Assembly: GCA_003248805.1 (NCBI GenBank)
Contig: QFQY01000026.1
Location: forward strand, 1 to 60,016
DNA from: Chelatococcus sp.
GTDB taxonomy: Bacteria; Pseudomonadota; Alphaproteobacteria; Rhizobiales; Beijerinckiaceae
DNA length: 60,016 nt
Direction of reading: 5' to 3'
Shown: piece after piece, positions 1 to 8,043 of the stretch
Layout of the letters: every line of letters begins with the position of its first letter
Numbering within the stretch: the first letter of the stretch is position 1
The notes under the pieces: model-generated
What the model was told of the DNA's origin: nothing
Database searches by the model: none
The model's input: the letters and a program-made list of their open reading frames with translations, nothing else
Program-made: the position numbers and the translations under genes

Positions 1-1240
1 CCCAGCCGTCGATGACGCGGTGGTCGAAGCTGGAGGAGAGGTTCATCATCTTGCGCGGCACGAAGGTCGTGCCGTCCCAAACCGGCCGGATCATCATCTT
101 GTTGACGCCGACGATGGCGACCTCGGGACGGTTGATGACCGGCGTGGTCGCGATGCCGCCCAGCGCGCCGAGCGAGGTGATGGTGATGGTCGAGCCCGTC
201 AGCTCGTCGCGCGTCGCGGTGCCGTCGCGGGCGCGCTCGGCGATGCGGGAGAGTTCCAGGCCGCAGCCCCAGATGTCGCGCGCCTCGGCGTGCTTCACCA
301 CCGGGACGATGAGGCCCGAGGGCGTCTGCGTCGCGATGCCGATGTTGATGCCGGCATGCTGGTGGATGATTCCAGCCTCGTCATCGTAGAGCGCGTTGAG
401 GTTCGGCTGCTCGGCGATGGCCTTCACCATCGCCCGCATCAGGAAGGGCAGCAGGGTCAGCTTCGGCCGCTCGGGCGTCGGCTTCCTGTTCAGCGTCGCG
501 CGCAAATCCTCGAGCGGGGAGACATTGACCTCCTCGACGATGGTGATGTGCGGGATGCGCGACTTCGACAGCGCCATCTTCTCGGCGATGCGTCGGCGCA
601 GGCCCACCACCTTGATGTCGGTGACGGCGCTCTTCTCGACGAGGCCCGGCGCATGCAGCGGCTCCGGCCCGTGGAGCAGGAAGGCGTCGAGGTCCTCATG
701 GGTGACGCGCCCGGCCGGCCCGGTGCCCGGGACCTGGCGCAAATCGACGCCGGCCTCGCGCGCCTTCAGCCGAACGGCCGGCGAGGCCAGCGGCTTCTCG
801 CCGACGGCGCGCCGGGGAGCCGCCACGGCGGGACGCGGCGCGCCGGCCGATTTCACCACCGGCTGGACGGGCTTGGGCACGGGCTGGAGTGCGGGAGCGG
901 GCGAAGCTGCCGCCGGATCTGACGAGGGCTCCGGAGCCGGTGGTGCCGGGAGCTCCCCGGCCGCTTCGACCGGCGCCTCCTCGGCGGCCGATGCGTCGCC
1001 CGCGACCTTGAGCTTGACGATGGCGGAGCCGATCGCGACCGTATCGCCGACCTCGGCGCCCACCCAGGTGACCTCGCCCTCCACGGGCGACGGAATCTCG
1101 ACCGTCGCCTTGTCGGTCATCACCGCCGCGAGCAGATCGTCCTCGCGGACGACGTCGCCGACCTTCACATGCCACTCGACCAGTTCGGCCTCGGCGATGC
1201 CCTCGCCGACATCGGGCAGCTTGATGATGCGCTCGGCCAT
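1..1240 (-). CDS. bkdB: Branched-chain 2-oxoacid dehydrogenase complex E2, dihydrolipoamide acyltransferase (partial, C-terminus outside window)
   Basis: E2 moves the acyl group made by E1 from its lipoyl arm to CoA. The 413 visible residues show an N-terminal lipoyl domain (lipoyl lysine in TDKATVE, K44), an Ala/Pro linker (about 80-140), a peripheral subunit-binding domain (about 145-180) and the catalytic acyltransferase domain. It runs off the left edge just after the catalytic motif SFDHRVIDGW, so only a short C-terminal piece is missing. The start ATG shares one base with the stop of the E1beta gene (TGATG), indicating translational coupling. The E1alpha and E1beta neighbours favour branched-chain oxoacid over pyruvate dehydrogenase. 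E3 is not in the window. Confidence 0.93.
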   Translation of the reverse strand, partial: MAERIIKLPDVGEGIAEAELVEWHVKVGDVVREDDLLAAVMTDKATVEIPSPVEGEVTWVGAEVGDTVAIGSAIVKLKVAGDASAAEEAPVEAAGELPAPPAPEPSSDPAAASPAPALQPVPKPVQPVVKSAGAPRPAVAAPRRAVGEKPLASPAVRLKAREAGVDLRQVPGTGPAGRVTHEDLDAFLLHGPEPLHAPGLVEKSAVTDIKVVGLRRRIAEKMALSKSRIPHITIVEEVNVSPLEDLRATLNRKPTPERPKLTLLPFLMRAMVKAIAEQPNLNALYDDEAGIIHQHAGINIGIATQTPSGLIVPVVKHAEARDIWGCGLELSRIAERARDGTATRDELTGSTITITSLGALGGIATTPVINRPEVAIVGVNKMMIRPVWDGTTFVPRKMMNLSSSFDHRVIDGW

Positions 1241-2256
1241 CAGCGTGCCTCCATGATGTCGCGCAGCGCCTGCCCGAGCCGGGCGGGGCCGGGGAAGTAG
1301 TCCCATTCCTGCGCATGCGGATAGGGCGTGTCCCAGCCGGTGACGCGCATCACGGGCGCCTCGAGACGATAGAAGCAGTGCTCCTGCACGAGGGCGGCGA
1401 GCTCGGCGCCGAAGCCGGAGGTCAGCGTCGCCTCGTGCAGGACGATGCAGCGGCCGGTCTTGCCGACGGAGGCGACGATGGCGTCCAGATCGAGCGGGAG
1501 CAGCGTGCGCAGGTCGATGACCTCGGCGTCGATGCCGGTATCCTCGGCGGCGGCGAGCGCGACATGGACCATGGTGCCATAGGCGAGGATGGTGACGGCC
1601 GCTCCCTCGCGGCGGGTGACCGCCTTGCCGAGCGGGACGGTGTAGTGGCCGTCGGGAACCTCGGAAAGCTCATGCTTCGACCAGGCCGTGACCGGCCGGT
1701 CGTGATGGCCGTCGAAGGGGCCGTTGTAGAGCCGCTTCGGCTCCAGGAAGATCACCGGGTCGGGATCCTCGATCGCCGCGATCAGCAGGCCCTTGGCATC
1801 GTGCGGGTTCGACGGCACGACCGTCTTCAGGCCGCTGACATGGGTGAAGAGTGCCTCGGGGCTCTGGCTGTGCGTCTGCCCGCCGAAGATGCCGCCGCCG
1901 GTCGGCATCCGGATGACCATCGGGCAGGTGAAGTCGCCGGCCGAGCGATAGCGCAGGCGCGCGGCCTCGGAGACGATCTGGTCATAGGCCGGGTACATGT
2001 AGTCGGCGAACTGGATCTCGATGCAGGGCCGCAGGCCATAGGCCGCCATGCCGATCGCGGTGCCGACGATGCCGGCCTCGCTGATCGGCGCGTCGAAGCA
2101 GCGATTGACCCCGTATTTCTGCTGGAGCCCCTGGGTGCAGCGGAAGACGCCGCCGAAGAAGCCGACATCCTCGCCATAGACCACCACGGTCTCGTCGCGG
2201 CCCATGGAGACGTCCATCGCGGACCGGATCGCCTCGATCATCGTCATGCGCGCCAT
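1240..2256 (-). CDS. bkdA2: Branched-chain 2-oxoacid dehydrogenase E1 beta subunit
   Basis: The 338-residue transketolase-like beta subunit forms the alpha2beta2 E1 that decarboxylates branched-chain 2-oxoacids from valine, leucine and isoleucine. The N-terminus begins MARMTMIEAIRSAM and is followed by the family signature VYGEDVGFFGGVFRCT; the C-terminal transketolase domain has the CIVLHEA-type motif. The frame is open further upstream, but the ATG at 2256 gives the usual family length and lies 4 bp after the E1alpha stop. It overlaps the E2 start by one base. Confidence 0.94.
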   Translation of the reverse strand: MARMTMIEAIRSAMDVSMGRDETVVVYGEDVGFFGGVFRCTQGLQQKYGVNRCFDAPISEAGIVGTAIGMAAYGLRPCIEIQFADYMYPAYDQIVSEAARLRYRSAGDFTCPMVIRMPTGGGIFGGQTHSQSPEALFTHVSGLKTVVPSNPHDAKGLLIAAIEDPDPVIFLEPKRLYNGPFDGHHDRPVTAWSKHELSEVPDGHYTVPLGKAVTRREGAAVTILAYGTMVHVALAAAEDTGIDAEVIDLRTLLPLDLDAIVASVGKTGRCIVLHEATLTSGFGAELAALVQEHCFYRLEAPVMRVTGWDTPYPHAQEWDYFPGPARLGQALRDIMEAR

Positions 2257-2260
2257 GGCG

Positions 2261-3508
2261 TCACACCCCGATCTGCTGGCGCTGGCGGCGCAGATGCGGC
2301 GGCAGCTCGGCATAGACATCCTCGAAGATGTCGCGGGCGGAGGGCTTGCCGCCGGAATGCAGCGTGCCGAAGCTCTCGGCCTCCTTCTGCGCGGCGATGA
2401 CGGTGGCGAGGATCTCGGCCTCCGCCTGCTTGTGGCGCTCCTCGCTCCAGGCGCCGGTCGCAATCAGATGCTGCTTGAGCCTGACGACCGGATCGCCGAG
2501 CGGCCATTCGTCGGATTCGCTCTTGGGACGATAGGCGGAGGGATCGTCCGAGGTCGAATGGGCGCCAGCGCGGTAGGTGACGTATTCGACGAGCGTCGGC
2601 CCGAGATTGCGCCTGGCGCGCTCGATCGCCCATTGCGCGACGGCATAGGTGGCGAGGTAGTCGTTGCCGTCGACCCTCAGCGCCGGGATGCCGAAGCCGA
2701 GGCCGCGCGCCGCGAAGGTGCCGGAACCGCCGCGCGCGATGCCCTGGAAGGTCGAGATCGCCCACTGGTTGTTGACGACGTTGAGGACGACGGGCGCCTT
2801 GTAGGTGGAGGCGAAGACGAGGGCGGCGTGGAAATCCGATTCCGCCGTCGAGCCATCGCCGATCCAGGCCGCCGCGATGCGCGTGTCGCCCCTGATGGCC
2901 GAGGCCATGGCCCAGCCCACCGCCTGGACATATTGCGTCGCGAGATTGCCCGAGATCGTGAAGAAGCCGTGCTCCTTGGAGGAGTACATCACCGGGAGCT
3001 GGCGGCCCTTCATCGGGTCGCGCTCGTTCGAGTAGATTTGGCACATCATGTCGACGAGCGGATAATCGTGGGCGATCAGGAGCCCCGCCTGCCGATAGGT
3101 CGGGAAGTTCATGTCGCCTTCGCCCATGGCGATGCGGAAGGCGCAACTCACCGCCTCTTCCCCTGTGTGCTGCATGTAGAACGAGGTCTTGCCCTGGCGC
3201 TGGGCCATCTGCATGCGCGCATCGAAGCTGCGCAGCGTCATCATGTGGCGCAGGCCCCGGATCAGATCCTCCTGCGAGAGATCGGGCACCCAGGGACCGA
3301 CGGCCTCCCCCTCGCGGTTCAGCACGCGAATGATCGAGTAGGCGAGATCGCGAATCTCCTTCGGATCGACGTCCACCGGCGGACGCTCGACCGTGCCGGC
3401 GCGCGGGATGACGACATGGGAGAAATCGGGCTTCTCGCCCGGCCGGCTCGCCGGCTTCGGCACATGGAAGTGCAGAGGCTGGAACTGAAGTGGCGTCTTG
3501 CTGCTCAC
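2261..3508 (-). CDS. bkdA1: Branched-chain 2-oxoacid dehydrogenase E1 alpha subunit
   Basis: This is the thiamine-diphosphate-binding subunit of E1. With the GTG start at 3508 it is 415 residues, close to the family's usual 410. The TPP motif runs from GDGS (217-220) to NN (246-247), and the phosphorylation-loop-like sequence YRAGAHSTSDDPS is present. GTG is preferred because a GGGAG lies about 10 bases upstream and homologues begin with SSKTPLQF-like sequence; an upstream ATG at 3640 would add 44 low-complexity residues. It is the first gene of the leftward bkd operon and is divergent from an Lrp-type regulator, the usual bkd arrangement. Confidence 0.92.
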   Translation of the reverse strand: MSSKTPLQFQPLHFHVPKPASRPGEKPDFSHVVIPRAGTVERPPVDVDPKEIRDLAYSIIRVLNREGEAVGPWVPDLSQEDLIRGLRHMMTLRSFDARMQMAQRQGKTSFYMQHTGEEAVSCAFRIAMGEGDMNFPTYRQAGLLIAHDYPLVDMMCQIYSNERDPMKGRQLPVMYSSKEHGFFTISGNLATQYVQAVGWAMASAIRGDTRIAAAWIGDGSTAESDFHAALVFASTYKAPVVLNVVNNQWAISTFQGIARGGSGTFAARGLGFGIPALRVDGNDYLATYAVAQWAIERARRNLGPTLVEYVTYRAGAHSTSDDPSAYRPKSESDEWPLGDPVVRLKQHLIATGAWSEERHKQAEAEILATVIAAQKEAESFGTLHSGGKPSARDIFEDVYAELPPHLRRQRQQIGV

Positions 3509-3696
3509 GGCCGCGCTCCCTCGCTCGCCAGCAGCATTCCGCCGATCCGCGCCGACGGCAAGGGAGCCGTGGGGCAGGGCCTTTTCGAGCCCTTCGGAGA
3601 GCAGGCGCCGGTTCTTGTTATCGTTGTTCGACAGCCTCAACGCTAACCCGCGTCGCGCGGAGATTCATGCCGAAATTGTCCGCCCGCAGCCGACAT

Positions 3697-3744
3697 GCCA
3701 GAAGGATCATCCGGGAATAATCATGAAGCCAGAAGGATCACCCG
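3697..3744 (+). repeat. Two direct 17-bp repeats in the bkd/bkdR intergenic region
   Basis: GCCAGAAGGATCATCCG (3697-3713) and GCCAGAAGGATCACCCG (3728-3744) differ by one base and start 31 bp apart, about three helical turns. The second copy abuts the bkdR ATG and supplies its AGAAGGA ribosome binding site. The repeat may be an Lrp-type binding site or a local duplication of the translation signal; the sequence alone does not decide. Confidence 0.6.
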
Positions 3745-4239
3745 ATGGAAGCCAGATCGCGCCGCAATGACGGCCTCGACGGGATCGACCGGCGCATTCT
3801 CGCGGCACTGCGGGAGGATGGACGCCTGACCATCCAGGCGCTGGCGGAGAAGGTCGGGCTCTCGGCCTCGCCCTGCTGGACGCGGGTGAAACGGCTGGAA
3901 GAAAGCGGCGCGATCGAGAAATACGTGGCGGTGCTCGACGCCAGGGCGCTCGGCTACAACAACACCGTCTTCGTCGAGATCACCCTCGACAAGCATGACG
4001 ACAAGGTGCTCGACCAGTTCGGCGAGGCGCTGGTCAGGGCGCCGGAGGTGGTCGAGGCCTATCTCGTCACCGGCGAGTACGACTATCTCGCCAAGGTCCT
4101 GGTCAGCGGCACCGACCATTACGAGCGCTTCCTGCGCGAAACGCTCTATCGCATCCCGGGCGTGCGCCAGACCCGAACGACCTTCGGCCTGAGGGCGCTC
4201 AAGCGGGCCATTTCGGTCGACCCGCTGAAGCTGCCGTGA
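3745..4239 (+). CDS. bkdR: Lrp/AsnC family transcriptional regulator, probable bkd activator
   Basis: This 164-residue protein has an N-terminal winged helix-turn-helix (about 15-65, with LTIQALAEKVGLSASPCWTRV) and a C-terminal AsnC ligand-sensing domain (about 75-155, with YLVTGEYDYLAKV). Members of the family next to bkd genes respond to branched-chain amino acids and activate the operon; that role here is inferred from the divergent position. The ATG at 3745 has AGAAGGA seven bases upstream. Confidence 0.88.
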   Translation: MEARSRRNDGLDGIDRRILAALREDGRLTIQALAEKVGLSASPCWTRVKRLEESGAIEKYVAVLDARALGYNNTVFVEITLDKHDDKVLDQFGEALVRAPEVVEAYLVTGEYDYLAKVLVSGTDHYERFLRETLYRIPGVRQTRTTFGLRALKRAISVDPLKLP

Positions 4240-4246
4240 CACGGGG

Positions 4247-4330
4247 CGTCATTGCGAGCGTCAGCGAAGCAATCCAGGGAACTTCGGCGCTCTATGGCAC
4301 TGGATTGCTTCGCTGACGCTCGCAATGACG
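4247..4330. repeat. Dispersed inverted repeat, copy 1 (perfect 31-bp arms)
   Basis: The arms at 4247-4277 and 4300-4330 are exact reverse complements, starting CGTCATTGCGAG and ending CTCGCAATGACG, with a 22-base loop. Related copies lie at 34998-35085 and 38322-38411, always between genes. Here it lies between bkdR and the convergent AA_synth gene and could also act as a transcript end. Confidence 0.9.
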
Positions 4331-4336
4331 GATAAT

Positions 4337-4921
4337 TCAGCGCAACCCGTCCTCGCCCTTGACCTCGTCATGGGTCAGCCCGCCCACTCGCGGCAGCGGC
4401 CGGCCGGCGCTGGTGACGGCCACCGCCACCAGAATCTCGCCGGCGCGCGGGGCATCGCCGACGCGCACCTCCATGCCGTCGAAATGGCTGCGGACATAGG
4501 CGCCCGCCTTGTGGCCGAGGGGAATGTCGAGCACGACGCCGAGGGAGCCGCGCTTCTTCGACGAGGGGATCAGCGCCGGCGCCTTGCCGATGAGCTTGCG
4601 GAAGGGCGCGCCGAGCTTGGGATGCAGGATCGCGGCGGCGTGCTCCAGCTCGCCGTCCTCTCCGACGGCGGCCGCCTTGCCATAGCCCTGAACCGCCTCG
4701 CCGGGGATACCGAGCGCCTCGATGGCACGGCGAGCCAGCACATCCCCCAGTTCCTCGCCGATCTCGATCAGCGGCGTCAGATCCGCTTCATAGCGGCCGG
4801 CGAAGGGATTCTCGATGACGGCCACGGCGGCGGCACGCAGCACCGGCGGATCGACCGGCCGGCCCATCTCGGAACGGACCTCGTCGACGATGGTGACGAT
4901 CTTGCGGATGCGGGCGCTCAT
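4337..4921 (-). CDS. AA_synth (DUF1185) family protein, second of a tandem pair
   Basis: This 194-residue protein belongs to the family annotated as amino acid synthesis (PF06684), whose biochemical role is not established. Visible family features are ENPFAGRYEADL (37-48), the glycine-rich VQGYGKAAAV segment, the PSSKKRG loop and the C-terminal VKGEDGLR. It is clearly paralogous to the preceding gene, with the same length and identical last eight residues, and overlaps it by four bases (ATGA). Its place as last gene of an operon with 6-hydroxynicotinate reductase suggests a role in nicotinate breakdown, which is inference only. Confidence 0.85.
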   Translation of the reverse strand: MSARIRKIVTIVDEVRSEMGRPVDPPVLRAAAVAVIENPFAGRYEADLTPLIEIGEELGDVLARRAIEALGIPGEAVQGYGKAAAVGEDGELEHAAAILHPKLGAPFRKLIGKAPALIPSSKKRGSLGVVLDIPLGHKAGAYVRSHFDGMEVRVGDAPRAGEILVAVAVTSAGRPLPRVGGLTHDEVKGEDGLR

Positions 4922-5502
4922 CGCAGGCCGTCCTCGCCCTTGACGTCCTCGGCGCGCAGCCCGCCGACGCGGGCATGGACGCGCGCGCCGGTCGTCATGA
5001 CCAGTGCCAGCAGGATTTCGTCGGCCTTCGGCGCGTCGGTGACGCCGACCTCGAAAGCGTCGAAATGGCTGCGGACATAAGAGGCGTTGACATGGGTGAC
5101 GGGGATGTCGAGCCGCGTTCCCGGCCCGCCGACCTTCTTGGTGGAGGGCACGATGGCCTTGGCATCGCCGAGCAGTTCGCGCATCGCATAGCCGCCGGGA
5201 ACGTGCCAGAGCGCACCATGCTCGATCTCTCCGGCCGCGCCGACGATGGCGCCCTTGCCATAGCCCTGGATGGCGGCGGCATCGCCACCGAGCGCGGCGA
5301 TCAGGCGCTTGCCCAGTTCCAGACCCAGCGGCTCGAGATCCTTCATGAAGCCGGCGATGTCGGCGACGTAGCGACCGGCGAAGGGGTTGGCGATGATCGC
5401 GAGCGCGGCGCCGCGCTTCAGCGGCACGGCCGCCGGCGGGCCGCCCTCATGCAGGATTTCCTCGACCACCGTGACGTATTTCCGGACGACGACCTCAGGC
5501 AC
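4918..5502 (-). CDS. AA_synth (DUF1185) family protein, first of a tandem pair
   Basis: This 194-residue paralogue of the next gene has NPFAGRYVADI, IQGYGKGAIVG, PSTKKVGGPG and the C-terminal VKGEDGLR. The start is a GTG at 5502, inside the last eight bases of the UPF0280 gene, so translation is probably coupled. The two copies differ across much of their length, suggesting an old duplication and perhaps a heteromeric complex. No cofactor motif was recognised and the function is unknown. Confidence 0.85.
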   Translation of the reverse strand: MPEVVVRKYVTVVEEILHEGGPPAAVPLKRGAALAIIANPFAGRYVADIAGFMKDLEPLGLELGKRLIAALGGDAAAIQGYGKGAIVGAAGEIEHGALWHVPGGYAMRELLGDAKAIVPSTKKVGGPGTRLDIPVTHVNASYVRSHFDAFEVGVTDAPKADEILLALVMTTGARVHARVGGLRAEDVKGEDGLR

Positions 5503-6376
5503 GGACGCTTCTCCCCAAGCTTATTGGCGTTTCAGGAACAGGCAGGACGCGGGTGACGCCCTGGAGATGGAGCGAGGCCGCGACGATGAGCCCGGCCGAG
5601 CGCAATCCTTGCGCCTGCGCCAGCCCCCGCGACAAGGCGAGGTCGATCTCGGCCTCGCCCAGCGGCCCGACCGAGCGCGTGACCGGCCTGTCGCCGAGGT
5701 CGCTGTCGGGCTGGAGCGCGTTCGCCGGCAACCGCTCGACCGCCGGGTGTCCGGGCAGATCGACGGCATTGGCGACGACCGTCGCCGCCGCATCGGCCTG
5801 CGCCGCGCTGCCTGCGAGGATCGTCACCGCCTCGGCAATGCCGAGCGAAAAGCTGCGACCGGGATAGCCGCTGGTCGCGACGCCGCCGACCCCGTCCTCC
5901 GCCCGAACCCCGGCGAAGCCGACCATGCGCGCGCTCTCGGGCCGGTCGATCACGCCGATGCGGAAGCTCTCGCCCTCGGCCAGATGCAGAGCGATGTCGC
6001 CGCCATTGTTGACGTAAGCGCGGCGCAACGGCGCCGCGGCGACCATGGCGGCGAGAATCGCGTCGGCGACGCTGCCGGCGACGGCCGCCATCGGCGTCAG
6101 GAAACGGTCCCGCGCGAGGGGCGCGACGGCGGCGTGCATGCGCCGCGCGACCTCCCCGACCGGCTGCGGAGTGCCCCGGCCCACCGGCGCGCGCAAGATC
6201 TGCAATTCCTCGCAGAGCCGGGCCAGCAGCCCGTCGAACCGCAAAGCCGCCGCGCGATAAGCCCGGCGGACCTGGTCGGGGTCGCCGTCGGCGCCGATGA
6301 CGAGGTCGATCGGCCCCTGACGCAGATGCAGGCGCCGTCCGTCCGGCAGGAGGCCGATGAGCGGGGCCTCGGCCAT
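5495..6376 (-). CDS. UPF0280 family protein (ApbE-like fold)
   Basis: This 293-residue cytoplasmic protein has the UPF0280 pattern: a central AAVAGSVADAI segment, NNGGDIALHL and the glycine-rich GVATSGYPGRSFSLGIA. UPF0280 proteins are structurally related to ApbE flavin transferases, but their reaction is not established. The gene begins 4 bp after the stop of 6-hydroxynicotinate reductase. The characterised E. barkeri reductase carries covalently bound flavin, so a role in flavinylating its neighbour is an attractive inference. The ATG at 6376 is chosen over one at 6493, which would lie inside the reductase gene. Confidence 0.85.
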   Translation of the reverse strand: MAEAPLIGLLPDGRRLHLRQGPIDLVIGADGDPDQVRRAYRAAALRFDGLLARLCEELQILRAPVGRGTPQPVGEVARRMHAAVAPLARDRFLTPMAAVAGSVADAILAAMVAAAPLRRAYVNNGGDIALHLAEGESFRIGVIDRPESARMVGFAGVRAEDGVGGVATSGYPGRSFSLGIAEAVTILAGSAAQADAAATVVANAVDLPGHPAVERLPANALQPDSDLGDRPVTRSVGPLGEAEIDLALSRGLAQAQGLRSAGLIVAASLHLQGVTRVLPVPETPISLGRSVRA

Positions 6377-6380
6377 GCGA

Positions 6381-7859
6381 TCAGCCGTGCGAACGCCGGG
6401 CGCGCTCGGGCTTGAGCGGCCAGGGATTGTCGAGGCGCTGCGGCAGGCGCAGGCGATGCTCGCCGCCCTGCAGGCGAGACAGCGGCTGGACATAGTCCAT
6501 ATAGCCGCCGAGGGCCTCGTAGTCGGCCAGCTTCAGGGTGAACTCGATCGGCGCGACCAGCGCCGGAGTCGGGACATAGCCGAAGGCGTTGTCGGGCAGG
6601 CGGGTGACGTCGACCATGAAGGTGATGCCGCCGCCCGGCCAGACATAGACCGGCGCGCCGCCGCAGGTGACATAGGTGAGCGCATCCTTGACCGAGCGGG
6701 TCAGCCTGACGGGGTTCTCGGTGACGCCGGCGCGCAGCGAACCGCCCGCCCCACCCATGAAGAGCACGGTGGAGAGCGCAGGCTCGCAATTCTCGGCGAT
6801 GCGCTCGACAGGCTCGACGAGTTGGGCCGGGATGTCCATCTGGACGGGCTTCAGCTCCTCGTCGAGTTCGTAATAGGCGGCGTGCTCGCCGGTGGTCGAG
6901 ACCATGAGCAGGCGCTGGCCCTTCCAGGCGACCTTCGGATCGAAGGGGCCGAGGATGGACAGCGGATCGGAGATGTCGGTGCCGCCCCAGCCTGTGCCCG
7001 GCTGCGCCACCTGGAAATAGCGCCCGGGCGTGGAGCGGCGGCCCTTGAGCTTGATGCCGGTCGGCGGAATGTCGAGCAGCTTGCCGGCCTGGTGCTCGGA
7101 GAGCACGCCGGTGATGTGGTCGTCGACGACGACCACTTCGTCGACCTTGCCGTGCCACTGCTTGGCGAAGATGCCGATGGTGGCCGAGCCGCAGCCGACG
7201 CGCATCCGGCTCTCGGGCACGCCGTTGACGATCGGCGCCTTGCCGGCCTCTACGATCACCGTCTCACCGCCGTCGATGGTGAGTTCCACCGCCTTGCGGT
7301 TGCTGAGCGCGAGCAGCGCCTCGCAGGTGACGCGCCCCTCCTTCTTCGAGCCGCCGGTGAGGTGATGGACGCCGCCGAGGGAGAGCATCTGCGAGCCGTA
7401 TTCGCCCGTGGTGACGTGGCCGACCGCCTCGCCCTCGACCCTGACCACCGCCTGCTCGGGACCGAGATAGCGGTCGGTGTCGATCTTCACCTTGACGCCG
7501 CAGTAGCTGAAGATGCCCTCGGTGACGATCGTGACCATGTCGACGCCGTCGACCTCGGACGAGACGATGAAGGGCGCGGGCTTGTAGTCGGGATAGGTGG
7601 TGCCGGCGCCGATGGCGGTGACGAAGGTGTCGCCCTGCGGCAGGATCTCGCCGTCCCACTCCTTCGGGCCGGCGAAGGGAACGACGTTGCCGCCCTGGCT
7701 GATGACGCGCCCCAGGGTCACATGCGGATCGACGCGCACGAGTTCGCCGGCGACATTGGCGTAGCGGTCGCAGGCGCCGGACATGCCGTCCTTGATGAAG
7801 CACATGACCGGGCAGGCATCGCAGCGGATCTTCCCATCCGCAGTGGTGACTTGATCCAT
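6381..7859 (-). CDS. hnr: 6-hydroxynicotinate reductase
   Basis: This 492-residue protein resembles 6-hydroxynicotinate reductase, which reduces 6-hydroxynicotinate to 1,4,5,6-tetrahydro-6-oxonicotinate with low-potential electrons. The N-terminal cysteines C13, C16, C20 and C30 form a likely iron-sulfur site. Other cysteines are at 120, 179, 223, 358 and 399. The E. barkeri enzyme contains [4Fe-4S] and [2Fe-2S] clusters and covalent flavin. A GSAT sequence at 224-227 resembles the SGAT core of ApbE-type flavinylation sites; that link is my inference. It is the first gene of an operon with UPF0280 and two AA_synth genes and has a TTGACA promoter overlapping a sequence shared with the enamidase promoter. 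Confidence 0.87.
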   Translation of the reverse strand: MDQVTTADGKIRCDACPVMCFIKDGMSGACDRYANVAGELVRVDPHVTLGRVISQGGNVVPFAGPKEWDGEILPQGDTFVTAIGAGTTYPDYKPAPFIVSSEVDGVDMVTIVTEGIFSYCGVKVKIDTDRYLGPEQAVVRVEGEAVGHVTTGEYGSQMLSLGGVHHLTGGSKKEGRVTCEALLALSNRKAVELTIDGGETVIVEAGKAPIVNGVPESRMRVGCGSATIGIFAKQWHGKVDEVVVVDDHITGVLSEHQAGKLLDIPPTGIKLKGRRSTPGRYFQVAQPGTGWGGTDISDPLSILGPFDPKVAWKGQRLLMVSTTGEHAAYYELDEELKPVQMDIPAQLVEPVERIAENCEPALSTVLFMGGAGGSLRAGVTENPVRLTRSVKDALTYVTCGGAPVYVWPGGGITFMVDVTRLPDNAFGYVPTPALVAPIEFTLKLADYEALGGYMDYVQPLSRLQGGEHRLRLPQRLDNPWPLKPERARRSHG

Positions 7860-7904
7860 CTCGGACGCTCGGCTGCAACTCGCGAGCCGAGGCCACGCGA
7901 GAAT

Positions 7905-7949
7905 TTCATTTGTATACTAACAATATGCCCGCGCTTCGAAACGTGTCAA
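7905..7949 (-). promoter_or_regulatory. hnr promoter with 22-bp operator-like sequence
   Basis: On the minus strand, TTGACA (7949-7944) is 17 bases from ATATTG (7926-7921). The segment 7905-7926 (plus strand TTCATTTGTATACTAACAAT plus AT) matches 8990-9011 upstream of the enamidase at 18 of 22 positions. Its core TTGTATACTAACAA is partly palindromic with a GTATAC centre, as in many GntR-family sites. The regulator is not in the window. Confidence 0.65.
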
Positions 7950-7983
7950 GGCGAGCGCCCGGCGGGAAAGCCGGCGCATCAGA

Positions 7984-8017
7984 CAAAAAACGCCCCGGGG
8001 TCTGGGCCCGGGGCGTC
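7984..8017 (-). terminator. Rho-independent terminator of fpr
   Basis: A GC-only stem (ACGCCCCGGG with CCCGGGGCGT, short loop) is followed on the minus strand by a run of six T, directly after the fpr stop at 8044. Confidence 0.88.
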
Positions 8018-8043
8018 GGATGACGTGTCGGATGGTGCAGGCC

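Noticed and set aside
3723..3770. 15-codon frame overlapping the bkdR start
   Set aside because: Its start falls between the two repeats with poor ribosome-site spacing; the bkdR ATG is better supported. Noted only as a possibility.
4247..4330. CRISPR-like repeat
   Set aside because: It is a single inverted repeat with no repeat-spacer array; similar elements are scattered tens of kb away.
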